The notes beneath the pieces are model-generated. The model was not told the origin of the DNA. It did no database searches and saw only the letters and a program-made list of their open reading frames with translations. This document shows, in pieces, positions 48,244 to 56,070 of a stretch of 64,000 nt of DNA. This DNA is from Streptomyces sp. H27-H5 (GTDB taxonomy: Bacteria; Actinomycetota; Actinomycetes; Streptomycetales; Streptomycetaceae). The translations under genes were made by a program, and so were the position numbers. The stretch is taken from contig NZ_JAPNLK010000018.1 in the NCBI RefSeq assembly GCF_026627505.1, forward strand, positions 54,239-118,238, in the 5' to 3' direction. Numbering within the stretch: the first letter of the stretch is position 1; each line of letters starts with the position of its first letter.

Positions 48244-49536
48244 TTACTCCCCTTCAACACGCATGATGCTGGCGACACCGCGCACGGTGTCCAGCTTCCG
48301 CAGCGCCTCGACGGTCCCGGAGAGGGCGGCGTCGTGCGCGCGGTGAGTGACGACGACGAGGGAGGCCTCGCCGTCCTTGCCCTGCTGCCGGACGGTGTCG
48401 ATGGAGACACCGTGCTCCGCGAACGTCGTCGCCACCTGGGCGAGGACGCCCGGCTTGTCCGCCACATCGAGGCTGATGTGGTAGCGCGTGACGACGTCGC
48501 CCATGGTGCTGACCGGCAGCTGGGTGTACGCCGACTCGCCGGGCCCCGTTGCCTCGGCGAGCTTGTTGCGGCAGACGGCGACGAGGTCGCCGAGGACCGC
48601 GGACGCGGTGGGGGCACCGCCCGCGCCGGGCCCGTAGAACATGAGCCGACCGGCGGCCTCCGCCTCGACGAAGACGGCGTTGTACGCCTCGCGGACGGAC
48701 GCCAGCGGGTGGCTGAGCGGGATCATCGCGGGGTGCACGCGGGCGGTGACGGACTGGCCGTCGGCGGCGCGCTCCAGGATCGCGAGGAGCTTGATGGTGC
48801 AGCCCATCCGCTTGGCGGAGGCGAAGTCCGCGGCGCTGACCTCGGTCATGCCCTCGCGGTACACGTCGTCGAGGCGGGCCCGGGTGTGGAAGGCGATGCC
48901 GGCGAGGATCGCGGCCTTGGCGGCGGCGTCGTAGCCCTCGACGTCGGCGGTCGGGTCGGCCTCGGCGTAACCGAGGGCGGTGGCCTCGTCGAGGGCCTCC
49001 TGGTAGCCGGCGCCGGTCGAGTCCATCTTGTCGAGGATGAAGTTCGTGGTGCCGTTGACGATGCCCATCACCCGGTTGATCTTGTCGCCGGCGAGGGACT
49101 CGCGCATCGGGCGGACCAGCGGAATGGCGCCGGCGACGGCCGCCTCGTAGTACAGGTCCAGCCCCGCGGCGTCGGCCGCGGCGTGCAGCGCGGCGCCGTC
49201 CTGGGCGAGCAGCGCCTTGTTCGCCGAGACCACGGAGATGCCGTGCTCGAACGCGGTGTGGATGAGGGCGCGGGCCGGCTCGATGCCGCCGATGACCTCG
49301 ATGGCGACGTCGATGTCACCGCGTTTGAGGAGGGCGGTCGCGTCGGTGGTGACGAGCGCCGGGTCGATGCCCTCGCGCACCTTGGAGGGGCGGCGCACGG
49401 CCACGCCGGCGAGCTCGACGGGCGCGCCGATCCTGGCCGCGAGGTCTTCGGCGTGCGTCGTCATGATGCGCGCCACCTCTGAGCCGACCACTCCACAGCC
49501 CAGCAGCGCCACCTTCAGCGGACGCGTACGCATCAT
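48244..49536 (-). CDS. hom: Homoserine dehydrogenase
   Basis: A 430-residue NAD(P)H-dependent enzyme that reduces aspartate semialdehyde to homoserine. Rossmann motif LLGCGVVGSEV near residues 10-20, catalytic region with GIVNGTTNFIL and ALGYAEADPTADVEG, and a C-terminal ACT domain (YHISLDVADKPGVLAQVATTFAEHGVSI) for threonine feedback. Start is one of two adjacent ATGs; the first is given. Upstream lie two inverted repeats. Confidence 0.96.
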   Translation of the reverse strand: MMRTRPLKVALLGCGVVGSEVARIMTTHAEDLAARIGAPVELAGVAVRRPSKVREGIDPALVTTDATALLKRGDIDVAIEVIGGIEPARALIHTAFEHGISVVSANKALLAQDGAALHAAADAAGLDLYYEAAVAGAIPLVRPMRESLAGDKINRVMGIVNGTTNFILDKMDSTGAGYQEALDEATALGYAEADPTADVEGYDAAAKAAILAGIAFHTRARLDDVYREGMTEVSAADFASAKRMGCTIKLLAILERAADGQSVTARVHPAMIPLSHPLASVREAYNAVFVEAEAAGRLMFYGPGAGGAPTASAVLGDLVAVCRNKLAEATGPGESAYTQLPVSTMGDVVTRYHISLDVADKPGVLAQVATTFAEHGVSIDTVRQQGKDGEASLVVVTHRAHDAALSGTVEALRKLDTVRGVASIMRVEGE

Positions 49537-49583
49537 TCGACCTACGCCTTTCGATCTTCCATCGCTACCCGGAGCGCCGTTTG

Positions 49584-49596
49584 CACACCAGGTGTG
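49584..49596. promoter_or_regulatory. Palindrome upstream of hom, possible operator
   Basis: CACACCAGGTGTG is an odd-centred palindrome about 48 bases upstream of the hom ATG, within the broader TTGCACACCAGGTGTGAA. The place is right for a repressor site controlling hom-thrC. Confidence 0.45.
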
Positions 49597-49601
49597 AACC
49601 A

Positions 49602-49650
49602 GTCTCACTCAATGGACAGCAGTTTCCATCCTCGGTCCATTGAGTGAGAC
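49602..49650 (-). terminator. 16-bp inverted repeat between lysA and hom
   Basis: GTCTCACTCAATGGAC and its exact complement GTCCATTGAGTGAGAC flank a 17-base loop, starting 10 bases after the lysA stop. Most likely the lysA terminator; its closeness to the hom palindrome leaves a regulatory role open. Confidence 0.7.
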
Positions 49651-49660
49651 GTCTATTTCA

Positions 49661-51052
49661 TCATCCGAGGTCGAGACTCAGGAGATCCTCCTCCGTCTCC
49701 CGACGGACGATCACGCGCGCCTGTCCGTCGCGCACGGCGACGACGGGCGGGCGCAGCGAGTGGTTGTAGTTGCTGGCCATGGAGCGGCAGTACGCGCCGG
49801 TGGCGGGTACGGCCAGCAGGTCGCCCGGGGCCAGGTCGGCCGGCAGGAACGCGTCCTTGACCACGATGTCGCCGCTCTCGCAGTGCTTGCCGACGACGCG
49901 GACGAGCATCGGTTCGGCGTCGGAGACGCGCGATACCAGGTTGACCGTGTACTCGGCGTCGTAGAGGGCGGTACGGATGTTGTCGGACATGCCGCCGTCG
50001 ACGGACACGTACGTCCGCAGCCCGTCCAGCGGCTTGATCGTGCCGACCTCGTACAGGGTGAAGGCCGTGGGGCCGACGATCGCCCGTCCGGGTTCCACGG
50101 AGATCCGCGGGGCGCGCAGCCCGGCCGACTCGCATTCGCGGGCGACGATCTCGTGCAGGGCCTTCGCGATCTCGTGGGGCTCGCGCGGGTCGTCCGCGGA
50201 GGTGTAGGCGATGCCGAGGCCGCCGCCCAGGTCGATCTCCGGGAGTTCGATGCCGTGCTCGTCGCGGACGGCGGCCAGCAGCCGGACCACGCGCTTGGCC
50301 GACACCTCGAAGCCCGCCATGTCGAAGATCTGCGAGCCGATGTGGGAGTGGACGCCGAGCAGCTCCAGGCTGTCGTGTCCGAGTGCGCGGCGCACGGCCT
50401 CGGCGGCGGAGCCGTCCGCGACGGCGATGCCGAACTTCTGGTCCTCGTGGGCGGTGGCGATGAACTCGTGGGTGTGCGCCTCCACGCCGACGGTCACGCG
50501 GATCTGCACCGGCTGCCGTACGCCCAGCTCGCGCGCGATGTGCGCGACGCGGGCGATCTCCTGGTAGGAGTCGAGGACGATGCGACCGACGCCGGCCTCG
50601 ATGGCGCGGGTGATCTCGGCGACGGACTTGTTGTTGCCGTGGAAGGCGATGCGCTCGGCGGGCATCTCGGCGGCGAGCGCCGTGGCCAGCTCGCCAGCGG
50701 AGCAGACGTCGAGGTTGAGCCCCTCTTCCTTGAGCCACTTCACGACGGCCTTGGAGAGGAACGCCTTGCCGGCGTAGAACACGTCCGCGTCCGGCCCGAA
50801 GGCGTGCGCCCAGGCGCGGCAGCGGGCGCGGAAGTCCGCCTCGTCGAGGAAGAAGGCGGGTGTCCCGAACTCCTCGGCGAGCCGGGTGACTTCGACTCCG
50901 CCGACGCTGACCACGCCGTCGTCGCCGCGCGTGACGGTCCGGGCCCAGACCTTCTCGTCGAGCGCGTTCAGGTCGGCGGGCGGCGGGGCGTAGTGGCCCT
51001 CGGGCAGGACGTCGGCGTGGCGGGGGCCGGCGGGGTGCGCGGAACGGCTCAT
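49661..51052 (-). CDS. lysA: Diaminopimelate decarboxylase
   Basis: A 463-residue fold-type III PLP enzyme making L-lysine from meso-diaminopimelate. PLP Lys in [14 protein letters not shown], then [42 protein letters not shown] and, from the other subunit, [13 protein letters not shown]. Complete. It follows the ArgRS-like gene by 19 bases, preserving the actinobacterial argS-lysA arrangement. Confidence 0.96.
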   Translation of the reverse strand: MSRSAHPAGPRHADVLPEGHYAPPPADLNALDEKVWARTVTRGDDGVVSVGGVEVTRLAEEFGTPAFFLDEADFRARCRAWAHAFGPDADVFYAGKAFLSKAVVKWLKEEGLNLDVCSAGELATALAAEMPAERIAFHGNNKSVAEITRAIEAGVGRIVLDSYQEIARVAHIARELGVRQPVQIRVTVGVEAHTHEFIATAHEDQKFGIAVADGSAAEAVRRALGHDSLELLGVHSHIGSQIFDMAGFEVSAKRVVRLLAAVRDEHGIELPEIDLGGGLGIAYTSADDPREPHEIAKALHEIVARECESAGLRAPRISVEPGRAIVGPTAFTLYEVGTIKPLDGLRTYVSVDGGMSDNIRTALYDAEYTVNLVSRVSDAEPMLVRVVGKHCESGDIVVKDAFLPADLAPGDLLAVPATGAYCRSMASNYNHSLRPPVVAVRDGQARVIVRRETEEDLLSLDLG

Positions 51053-51071
51053 CGAAATCTCTCTTTGCGGG

Positions 51072-52133
51072 TCACAGGCGTTCAGGGGCGTCCATGCCGA
51101 GCAGGGTCAGGCCACCGGCCAGCACCGTCCCGGCGGCTTCGGCGAGAGCCAGCCGGGAGCGGTGGGCGGCCGAGGGTTTCTCGTCGCCCTGGGGCAGGAC
51201 GTCGCACTGGAAGTCGAGCAGCGCGTCGGCGACGGTGACGAGGTGCCGCACGAGTCGCTCGGGCGCCCGGTGGTGCGCGGCGGCCTCGAGGACGAGGGGG
51301 TGCTCGCCGAGGACACGCAGGAGGGTGTCCGTGAGGAGGGTGTCGGCGTGGACGGTGTCCGCGTGGAGGGTTTCTGCGGGCGCCTCGCCGGGCGCGCTCT
51401 CGAACCCGAGGAGGGCGGCGTTGCGCGTCAGCGCGCGGGCGCGGGAATGGGCGTACCGGACGCGGAAGAACTCGTTGGACTCGTCCTGCGCGAGCAGCCG
51501 CCCGGCGAACACCGGGCTCTCGTGGGGCGCGACGGCGAGCATGGCCCAGGCGGCGGCGTCGACGCCGAAGCGCGCGACGACGTCCCCTTCCCCGGCGGGG
51601 ACGGGGGCGATGGTCGGGGTGGTGGCGGCGCTCGGTGCGGGTTCGGCGGTCTGGGTGGCCGCGATCCTCAGCAGGACGTCACGAACGACGCGCGCGCGGA
51701 GTTCGGTGCGGGGGGTGGGGACGACGGCGAGGCCTTGGCCGTGGTCCTGGTCCTGATCTTGGTCCTGTTCCTGGTCGGAATCCGGGGCGCATCCGTACCG
51801 GATTCCCTGGGAGTGGATCTCGCGCACCAGATCGGCGACGGAACGCTTCCGCAGCACGAAGTTCAGGAACCCCGCCCCGGTGATCTCGACGCGCTCGATC
51901 CCGTCCGATACCTCCAGCCGGCGCGCGAGCACCGCCGCCACCTGCCCGGGTGCGCGGCGGGCCGACCTGGCCACCTGGAACGCGACGGGCGTGGCGTACT
52001 CCCCCACCCCACCGGGACGGGTCCGCTCGACCACGACCCGCTCGGGAACGACCGCGTCCACCGGCAGCTCCCCGTCCTCGACGGCGCAGCGCACGGCACG
52101 CACGACGGTACGAGAGAGGTCAGCGGGGGTCAC
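51072..52133 (-). CDS. ArgRS-like protein lacking the catalytic domain
   Basis: A 353-residue protein. Residues 1-110 resemble the N-terminal tRNA-binding (Add-1) domain of arginyl-tRNA synthetase ([19 protein letters not shown]). Residues about 205-353 resemble the C-terminal anticodon-binding region ([37 protein letters not shown], ending [10 protein letters not shown], as in LGVEAPERM of true enzymes). Between them, where the Rossmann catalytic core with HIGH should be, is a short low-complexity stretch with repeated Asp-Gln. No HIGH or KMSK-like motif is present, so it cannot aminoacylate. It occupies the place of argS before lysA. GTG start with TAGGCT seven bases before it (leaderless). 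A true ArgRS must be encoded elsewhere. Confidence 0.85.
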   Translation of the reverse strand: MTPADLSRTVVRAVRCAVEDGELPVDAVVPERVVVERTRPGGVGEYATPVAFQVARSARRAPGQVAAVLARRLEVSDGIERVEITGAGFLNFVLRKRSVADLVREIHSQGIRYGCAPDSDQEQDQDQDQDHGQGLAVVPTPRTELRARVVRDVLLRIAATQTAEPAPSAATTPTIAPVPAGEGDVVARFGVDAAAWAMLAVAPHESPVFAGRLLAQDESNEFFRVRYAHSRARALTRNAALLGFESAPGEAPAETLHADTVHADTLLTDTLLRVLGEHPLVLEAAAHHRAPERLVRHLVTVADALLDFQCDVLPQGDEKPSAAHRSRLALAEAAGTVLAGGLTLLGMDAPERL

Positions 52134-52140
52134 GTCACCC

Positions 52141-52146
52141 AGCCTA
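52141..52146 (-). promoter_or_regulatory. -10 box of the ArgRS-like/lysA operon, leaderless
   Basis: TAGGCT on the minus strand ends seven bases before the GTG at 52133, placing the transcription start at or next to the start codon. Confidence 0.5.
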
Positions 52147-52183
52147 GGGGAGAAGCCCCCGGGTCACGCGAAGGGTTTCGGCA

Positions 52184-52240
52184 TGTGAACACACGCGTGA
52201 ACACATACAAGAGGACAGCACCCGCGCGTGCGGTTCACAC
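52184..52240. repeat. Cluster of GTGAAC half-sites upstream of the ArgRS-like gene
   Basis: GTGAACACA at 52185 and GTGAACACA at 52197 are direct copies 12 bases apart; GGTTCACACA at about 52232-52241 is an inverted copy. They lie 50-110 bases upstream of the ArgRS-like start and may bind a regulator of the lysA operon. Confidence 0.4.
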
Positions 52241-52277
52241 ACGAGGCTCATCCGTCCTTCACCGCTCGCCCTCGGGC

Positions 52278-52700
52278 TTACCCGCGCCCTCTCCCTGCCG
52301 GTGTCCCTTTCCGCTCGCGCCGGTCCCGACGCTCGGCCAGCCTGCGCACGACGCGCACCAGCTCGGCGGGCTCGAAGGGCTTGGCGAGGAACGCGTCCAC
52401 ACCGGCGGCGATCCCGACCTCGACCTCGTACTGGGTGCACGCGCTGACGATGGCGACGGGCAGGTGCCGCGTCCGCGGATCGGCCCGCAACTGCGCGGCC
52501 GCCCCGAACCCGTCCAACCGGGGCATGACCACATCAAGGGTGATCACGTCGGGACACACCTGGTGCACGACGTCCAGGCACTCGGCACCATCGTTCGCGG
52601 TCACGACCTCGAAGCCCTCCAGCTCGAGATTGACCTTGATCAACTGCCGGATGACCTTGTTGTCGTCGACAACAAGCACCCGACCCGAGGCGCCTGACAC
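52278..52700 (-). CDS. Single-domain response regulator
   Basis: A 140-residue receiver-only protein: acidic pocket VVDDNKVIRQL (D12, D13), phosphorylated Asp56 in VITLDVVMPRLDG, and the conserved Lys in FLAKPFEPAEL. After the receiver there is only a basic tail ([17 protein letters not shown]), no output domain. The GTG at 52700 is chosen since the frame upstream is not receiver-like; TACTCT lies six bases before it on the minus strand, so it may be leaderless. No kinase is adjacent. Confidence 0.85.
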   Translation of the reverse strand: MSGASGRVLVVDDNKVIRQLIKVNLELEGFEVVTANDGAECLDVVHQVCPDVITLDVVMPRLDGFGAAAQLRADPRTRHLPVAIVSACTQYEVEVGIAAGVDAFLAKPFEPAELVRVVRRLAERRDRRERKGTPAGRGRG

Positions 52701-52819
52701 AACTCGAGAGTAGGTCCGCCACAGGCCCCGCGTCCGGGTTTTTGCCACTTCCACCCCCTGCGGGCGACGCACTCCCCACTCCCCGGTAAACGAGTTCCTG
52801 ATCACCCGGTGAGAGCTGG

Positions 52820-52825
52820 TAGTGT
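52820..52825 (+). promoter_or_regulatory. -10 box of tRNA-Arg
   Basis: TAGTGT lies 29 bases before the mature tRNA 5' end, with CCTGAT 17 bases upstream as a weak -35. Confidence 0.4.
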
Positions 52826-52854
52826 TCCACCCGTCGCCGCAACACAGACGACGC

Positions 52855-52926
52855 GCCCCCGTAGCTCAGGGGATAGAGCAACGGCCTCCGGAGCCGTGTG
52901 CGCAGGTTCGAATCCTGCCGGGGGCA
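52855..52926 (+). tRNA. tRNA-Arg(CCG)
   Basis: A 72-base cloverleaf: acceptor GCCCCCG with CGGGGGC plus discriminator A, D-stem GCTC/GAGC, anticodon stem ACGGC/GCCGT with loop CTCCGGA (anticodon CCG, reading CGG), T-stem GCAGG/CCTGC with loop TTCGAAT. CCA is not encoded. It stands at the junction between the conserved region and the accessory block to the right and is a common kind of integration site. Confidence 0.97.
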
Positions 52927-52944
52927 CACTGTGCAAGTGTGCCC

Positions 52945-52983
52945 AAGACCCCGCCATCAGCGAGTTCGCTGAGACGGGGTCTT
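52945..52983 (+). terminator. Terminator after tRNA-Arg
   Basis: AAGACCCCG pairs with CGGGGTCTT around an inner CAGCGA/TCGCTG stem, 18 bases after the tRNA. Confidence 0.85.
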
Positions 52984-53120
52984 CGCGTATGCGCAGTCAT
53001 GCCTGATCCGGCTCCGGAGACCACCAGGGTGACCAGTCGACGCATGGCTCGCGGGGCGGGGCCGCTGTAGAGTTGAATTGCGGTCCTGTTGCCGCGGATG
53101 CGAGTGACAGGTCTGCTTTC

Positions 53121-53149
53121 ACGGACCCCGGCTTCGGCCGGGGTTCCGT
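53121..53149 (+). terminator. Second hairpin after the tRNA, possible small-RNA terminator
   Basis: ACGGACCCCGGC pairs with GCCGGGGTTCCGT (one bulge) and is followed by a T-containing run on the plus strand. TAGAGT at 53068-53073 could be a -10 box, giving a transcript of about 70 bases that ends here. No open frame of note lies between 52984 and 53179. Confidence 0.55.
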
Positions 53150-53179
53150 CATTTCCGGGCCGGTGGGTGTCCAGGTGGT

Positions 53180-53884
53180 TTAGGCCTGGATTGGCCCCTC
53201 CGCCTTAGGCAAGTGGCGGCTGTACCAGCCCCACATGAACTCGCGGTTGGGCCGGCGTGCGATGGCATGGCAGGCCGTGTAGGCGACCAGGTCCGCCATC
53301 TGAAGCCAGTGACTCTCGTGCGCAGGGAGGGCAGTCGGCTCTTCTGGGATGTGTGGAGGGTCGAGGTCGAAGTGGCGGTCTCCGTACATGCGGTCCGTGC
53401 CGTCCCCATCGATGATCACGTGCCCGCGAGCACCCTGTTCAGCGAGACTTTGGTCGATGGTGCGCAGTAGCCCGGTGAAGGCGGTCTCGCGAGGGACACG
53501 CGGCCAGTGCTCCCAGGCATAGACACATCCGATGCTGACCCCGGGCAGGTCGGCAATGACGTCCAGAGCCCACTGGGCTGCCCGGCGGCGGGCGTGCTTG
53601 GTCGGGTTGAGGCCCCCCGGGCGACCTCGGCCGCTGATGAAGAGGTGGGCGTGGAGTTCGTACTCCACCGGCACGCTTATGTCCTGTTGGAGGTCGGCGC
53701 GGAAGTCGAGCCATTGCTGCTCAACCGCGACCGCCGCCTCATCGGGGACGCCGATCCAGGAATACAGCGCGAGACCATCCTGCGGGATACCGGAATCGTC
53801 GACGTAGTACGTGTACCCGGCGCCGTTGCCGCCCATGACCTGTGCCCCCATCGCATTCCGGCGGGAGTCCATCGGCCAGGCCAC
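53180..53884 (-). CDS. DUF3800 domain protein
   Basis: A protein of up to 234 residues with the DUF3800 hallmarks: YTYYVDDSG near the N-terminus, HVIIDGDGTDRM in the middle and HWLQMADLVAYTACHA near the C-terminus; the acidic residues form an RNase H-like site in this family. DUF3800 proteins are common in phage, plasmid and defence loci, function unproven. The start is uncertain: GTG at 53884 gives the longest form; ATGs at 53872, 53851 and 53836 are possible. It follows the minus-strand helicase gene by 59 bases and is probably in its operon. Confidence 0.8.
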   Translation of the reverse strand: MAWPMDSRRNAMGAQVMGGNGAGYTYYVDDSGIPQDGLALYSWIGVPDEAAVAVEQQWLDFRADLQQDISVPVEYELHAHLFISGRGRPGGLNPTKHARRRAAQWALDVIADLPGVSIGCVYAWEHWPRVPRETAFTGLLRTIDQSLAEQGARGHVIIDGDGTDRMYGDRHFDLDPPHIPEEPTALPAHESHWLQMADLVAYTACHAIARRPNREFMWGWYSRHLPKAEGPIQA

Positions 53885-53943
53885 GGCCCGCTCTTCAGGT
53901 GTGCCGGATCATGCTATCGCCCGTCCGGACGGCGATCGCCGTG

Positions 53944-56019
53944 TCAGAAGAGCACCTCTTGGCGCATCCGGACGACGCGCTTGCGTGTGCCGGGCATCGT
54001 CAGTGTGCGGCGAGCCGGTGGCGGCAGGTTCTTCCACGTGGGGCGCAGGCCCTCGTGTGCTACCGCTCCCACCTTGCGCTTCAGGTACTCCTGGGTCTGC
54101 GGGTCCGTGGAGTAGAGGACGACAGCGCGGCTGCCCCGAGTGAGCAGCACGTGGTACGCGTTGCGGACGCAGTCCTCGAAGTCATCCTGTTCCACGCTGC
54201 TACTGCGGACCTCTGGGTCGAACGATCCGGACTTGCGGACCCGCCAGATCTTCACCGGGGACACGCGGCGCCGCTTGCCCCGCTGGAACACCCAGGTGCC
54301 GTCGCGCCAGACCATGTCATCACCCAGAATCACGCCGCACCAGTCCCACTCCAGACCCTGCGACGAGTAGACACAACCGATCTGACTCACGCCCTCAGGC
54401 TTGACTCCCCACAGTTTGGCGGGCGGTGCCCCGTCCTCGCAGTAGTTGTCCCCCCAGGCATTCCACTTGCGGTGCCAGCCTCCGACGCGGACATCCCTGA
54501 CCAGACGCCTGATGCGGCCTTTCGGCTTGTTCCAGGGCCAGCAGAAGCCCGCGACCATCCGGGCACTGGCGCCTGCCCGATGCTCCTGCAGGATCGTCTG
54601 CTCCAGCTCTCCGGGGCTGTCGGCCACCTCAATGTGCATCAACCCGTCCGGCTGCCATGGTTGAGCGCTCCGGTCAGCAAAGCCAAGGAGGTCGTGGACC
54701 CAGCGTCGGTAAGCATCACTGCCCCCGCAGCGGAACTGATCCTGCAGGTCGAAGATGACCGGCTCTATTCCTCGACGTTGTGCCGCCTCCGTGATGAGCT
54801 GGACGGAGCCGACTTCATTTGGCCGGACCGACTGGCGGGCGTCGAGCAAGAAGACGGTAACGGCGGCGGCGTTCATGAGCTCATCTACCTGCGCCCCCTT
54901 GCCCCACCGCTCCTCCGGTAGGCGGTGGTTCGTGGACCTCTCGCGCAGTCGGTGAGCCTCGTCGCAGATCAGCAGGTCCAGCCTGGTCTCCGGCGGTTCG
55001 ATGTAGCTGCTGAAGAAGACGAATTGGTCCTTGAAGGCACGGTCACGGAAACCCACGTGATTCTTCATGCTCGCGTCGAAGGCTCTGGAGCCACTCGCGT
55101 ACTTGACCGTGTGTCCCTGTGCGCTGAGCCGACGCATGAGCTCCAGGCCGATGGCGCTCTTTCCGCTGCCCGCTCCTCCGCGGATGACGAACACGGCATC
55201 CTTTTGGAAGCTGTTCGTCAGCAGGTTTTGGCTCGGGGATGCGGCCGTTCGTTGCACTGCCATGCACACGGCGTCGGCCGCCCGCCGCTGCTCGCCTCGC
55301 AGAATAAAAACGGAGTCCTTCCCCCGGGACTGGACCATCGCTTGGAGCAGGGGCGGATTGCGTACGCCCATACGCTGGAGCAAGGTCTCTGCGGCCGAAG
55401 CGCCAGAGCTGTTGTCGAACTGGCGCAGGAGTTCACGGTGCAGGTCACTCCTGGTCTCTCGGGTGAAGCAGAGCGAGTGGGGGCCAGTCGCCGTGCCCGG
55501 GGCGAAGAGATCCCGTACCGCGCCCTCTTCCGCGTTGTGGAGAAAGCTGAATCCCGCGTAGTGGATCTGCAGACCCTTCAGCGGACCTAGGTCACCGACG
55601 AAGAAGTCGTAAGTGCGCCCGAGTTGATCGCCCGGGTGGTTCTTGGCACCCAGACCCGGCACCTCGACCTTCGCTGGGTCGTGTCCGCTTCGTGCAGCTG
55701 AGGACCACGCCTTCAGTTCGACGAGGGTGAAGGATTCCCGGCCGGTGTCGGGGTGGCGGCCGGCGAGGACGACGTCGATCGGTGCCGGAGCGCCGTCCGG
55801 CTTGCACTCGACGAGCATGTGCACTTCGCCACGGCCCACCTCCATAAGCTCCGTGGCCATCTCTATCAGGCTCTCCGCCCAGGCCCGATGCTCGCCCTCG
55901 CTCGCCTCCGCACCCGACATCGCGGCGTGACGGGCCGCCAAGTAGGGAATGAGGAGGCGGCGCTTCCTGTGGAGCATGAGCAGGTTGCTCGCCGAAAGAT
56001 TCAGCAGCAGAACAGGCAC
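53944..56019 (-). CDS. Schlafen-group-3-type helicase with N-terminal nuclease motif (DUF2075)
   Basis: A 691-residue protein. N-terminal region holds a PD-(D/E)xK-like core: Asp in APIDVVLAG near residue 82 and ELK in TLVELKAWS near 101-103. The helicase part has Walker A RGGAGSGKSAIG (about 280-291), Walker B LDLLICDEAHR (about 347-357), FLLDARQSVRP, DQFRCGGSDAYRRWV, SSQGLEWDWCGVILG and a motif VI-like YHVLLTRGSRAVVLYS. This is the family called DUF2075 or SLFN-g3 helicase. The GTG at 56019 has GGGGGA upstream; an earlier GTG at 56040 is possible. It is paralogous to the divergent gene at 56071. Role unknown; a nuclease-helicase in defence is inferred. Confidence 0.85.
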   Translation of the reverse strand: MPVLLLNLSASNLLMLHRKRRLLIPYLAARHAAMSGAEASEGEHRAWAESLIEMATELMEVGRGEVHMLVECKPDGAPAPIDVVLAGRHPDTGRESFTLVELKAWSSAARSGHDPAKVEVPGLGAKNHPGDQLGRTYDFFVGDLGPLKGLQIHYAGFSFLHNAEEGAVRDLFAPGTATGPHSLCFTRETRSDLHRELLRQFDNSSGASAAETLLQRMGVRNPPLLQAMVQSRGKDSVFILRGEQRRAADAVCMAVQRTAASPSQNLLTNSFQKDAVFVIRGGAGSGKSAIGLELMRRLSAQGHTVKYASGSRAFDASMKNHVGFRDRAFKDQFVFFSSYIEPPETRLDLLICDEAHRLRERSTNHRLPEERWGKGAQVDELMNAAAVTVFLLDARQSVRPNEVGSVQLITEAAQRRGIEPVIFDLQDQFRCGGSDAYRRWVHDLLGFADRSAQPWQPDGLMHIEVADSPGELEQTILQEHRAGASARMVAGFCWPWNKPKGRIRRLVRDVRVGGWHRKWNAWGDNYCEDGAPPAKLWGVKPEGVSQIGCVYSSQGLEWDWCGVILGDDMVWRDGTWVFQRGKRRRVSPVKIWRVRKSGSFDPEVRSSSVEQDDFEDCVRNAYHVLLTRGSRAVVLYSTDPQTQEYLKRKVGAVAHEGLRPTWKNLPPPARRTLTMPGTRKRVVRMRQEVLF

Positions 56020-56070
56020 GAGGTAGGTCCCCCAAGGCACGAGCTACTTCGTGCTGCCTGGGGGCAATCC

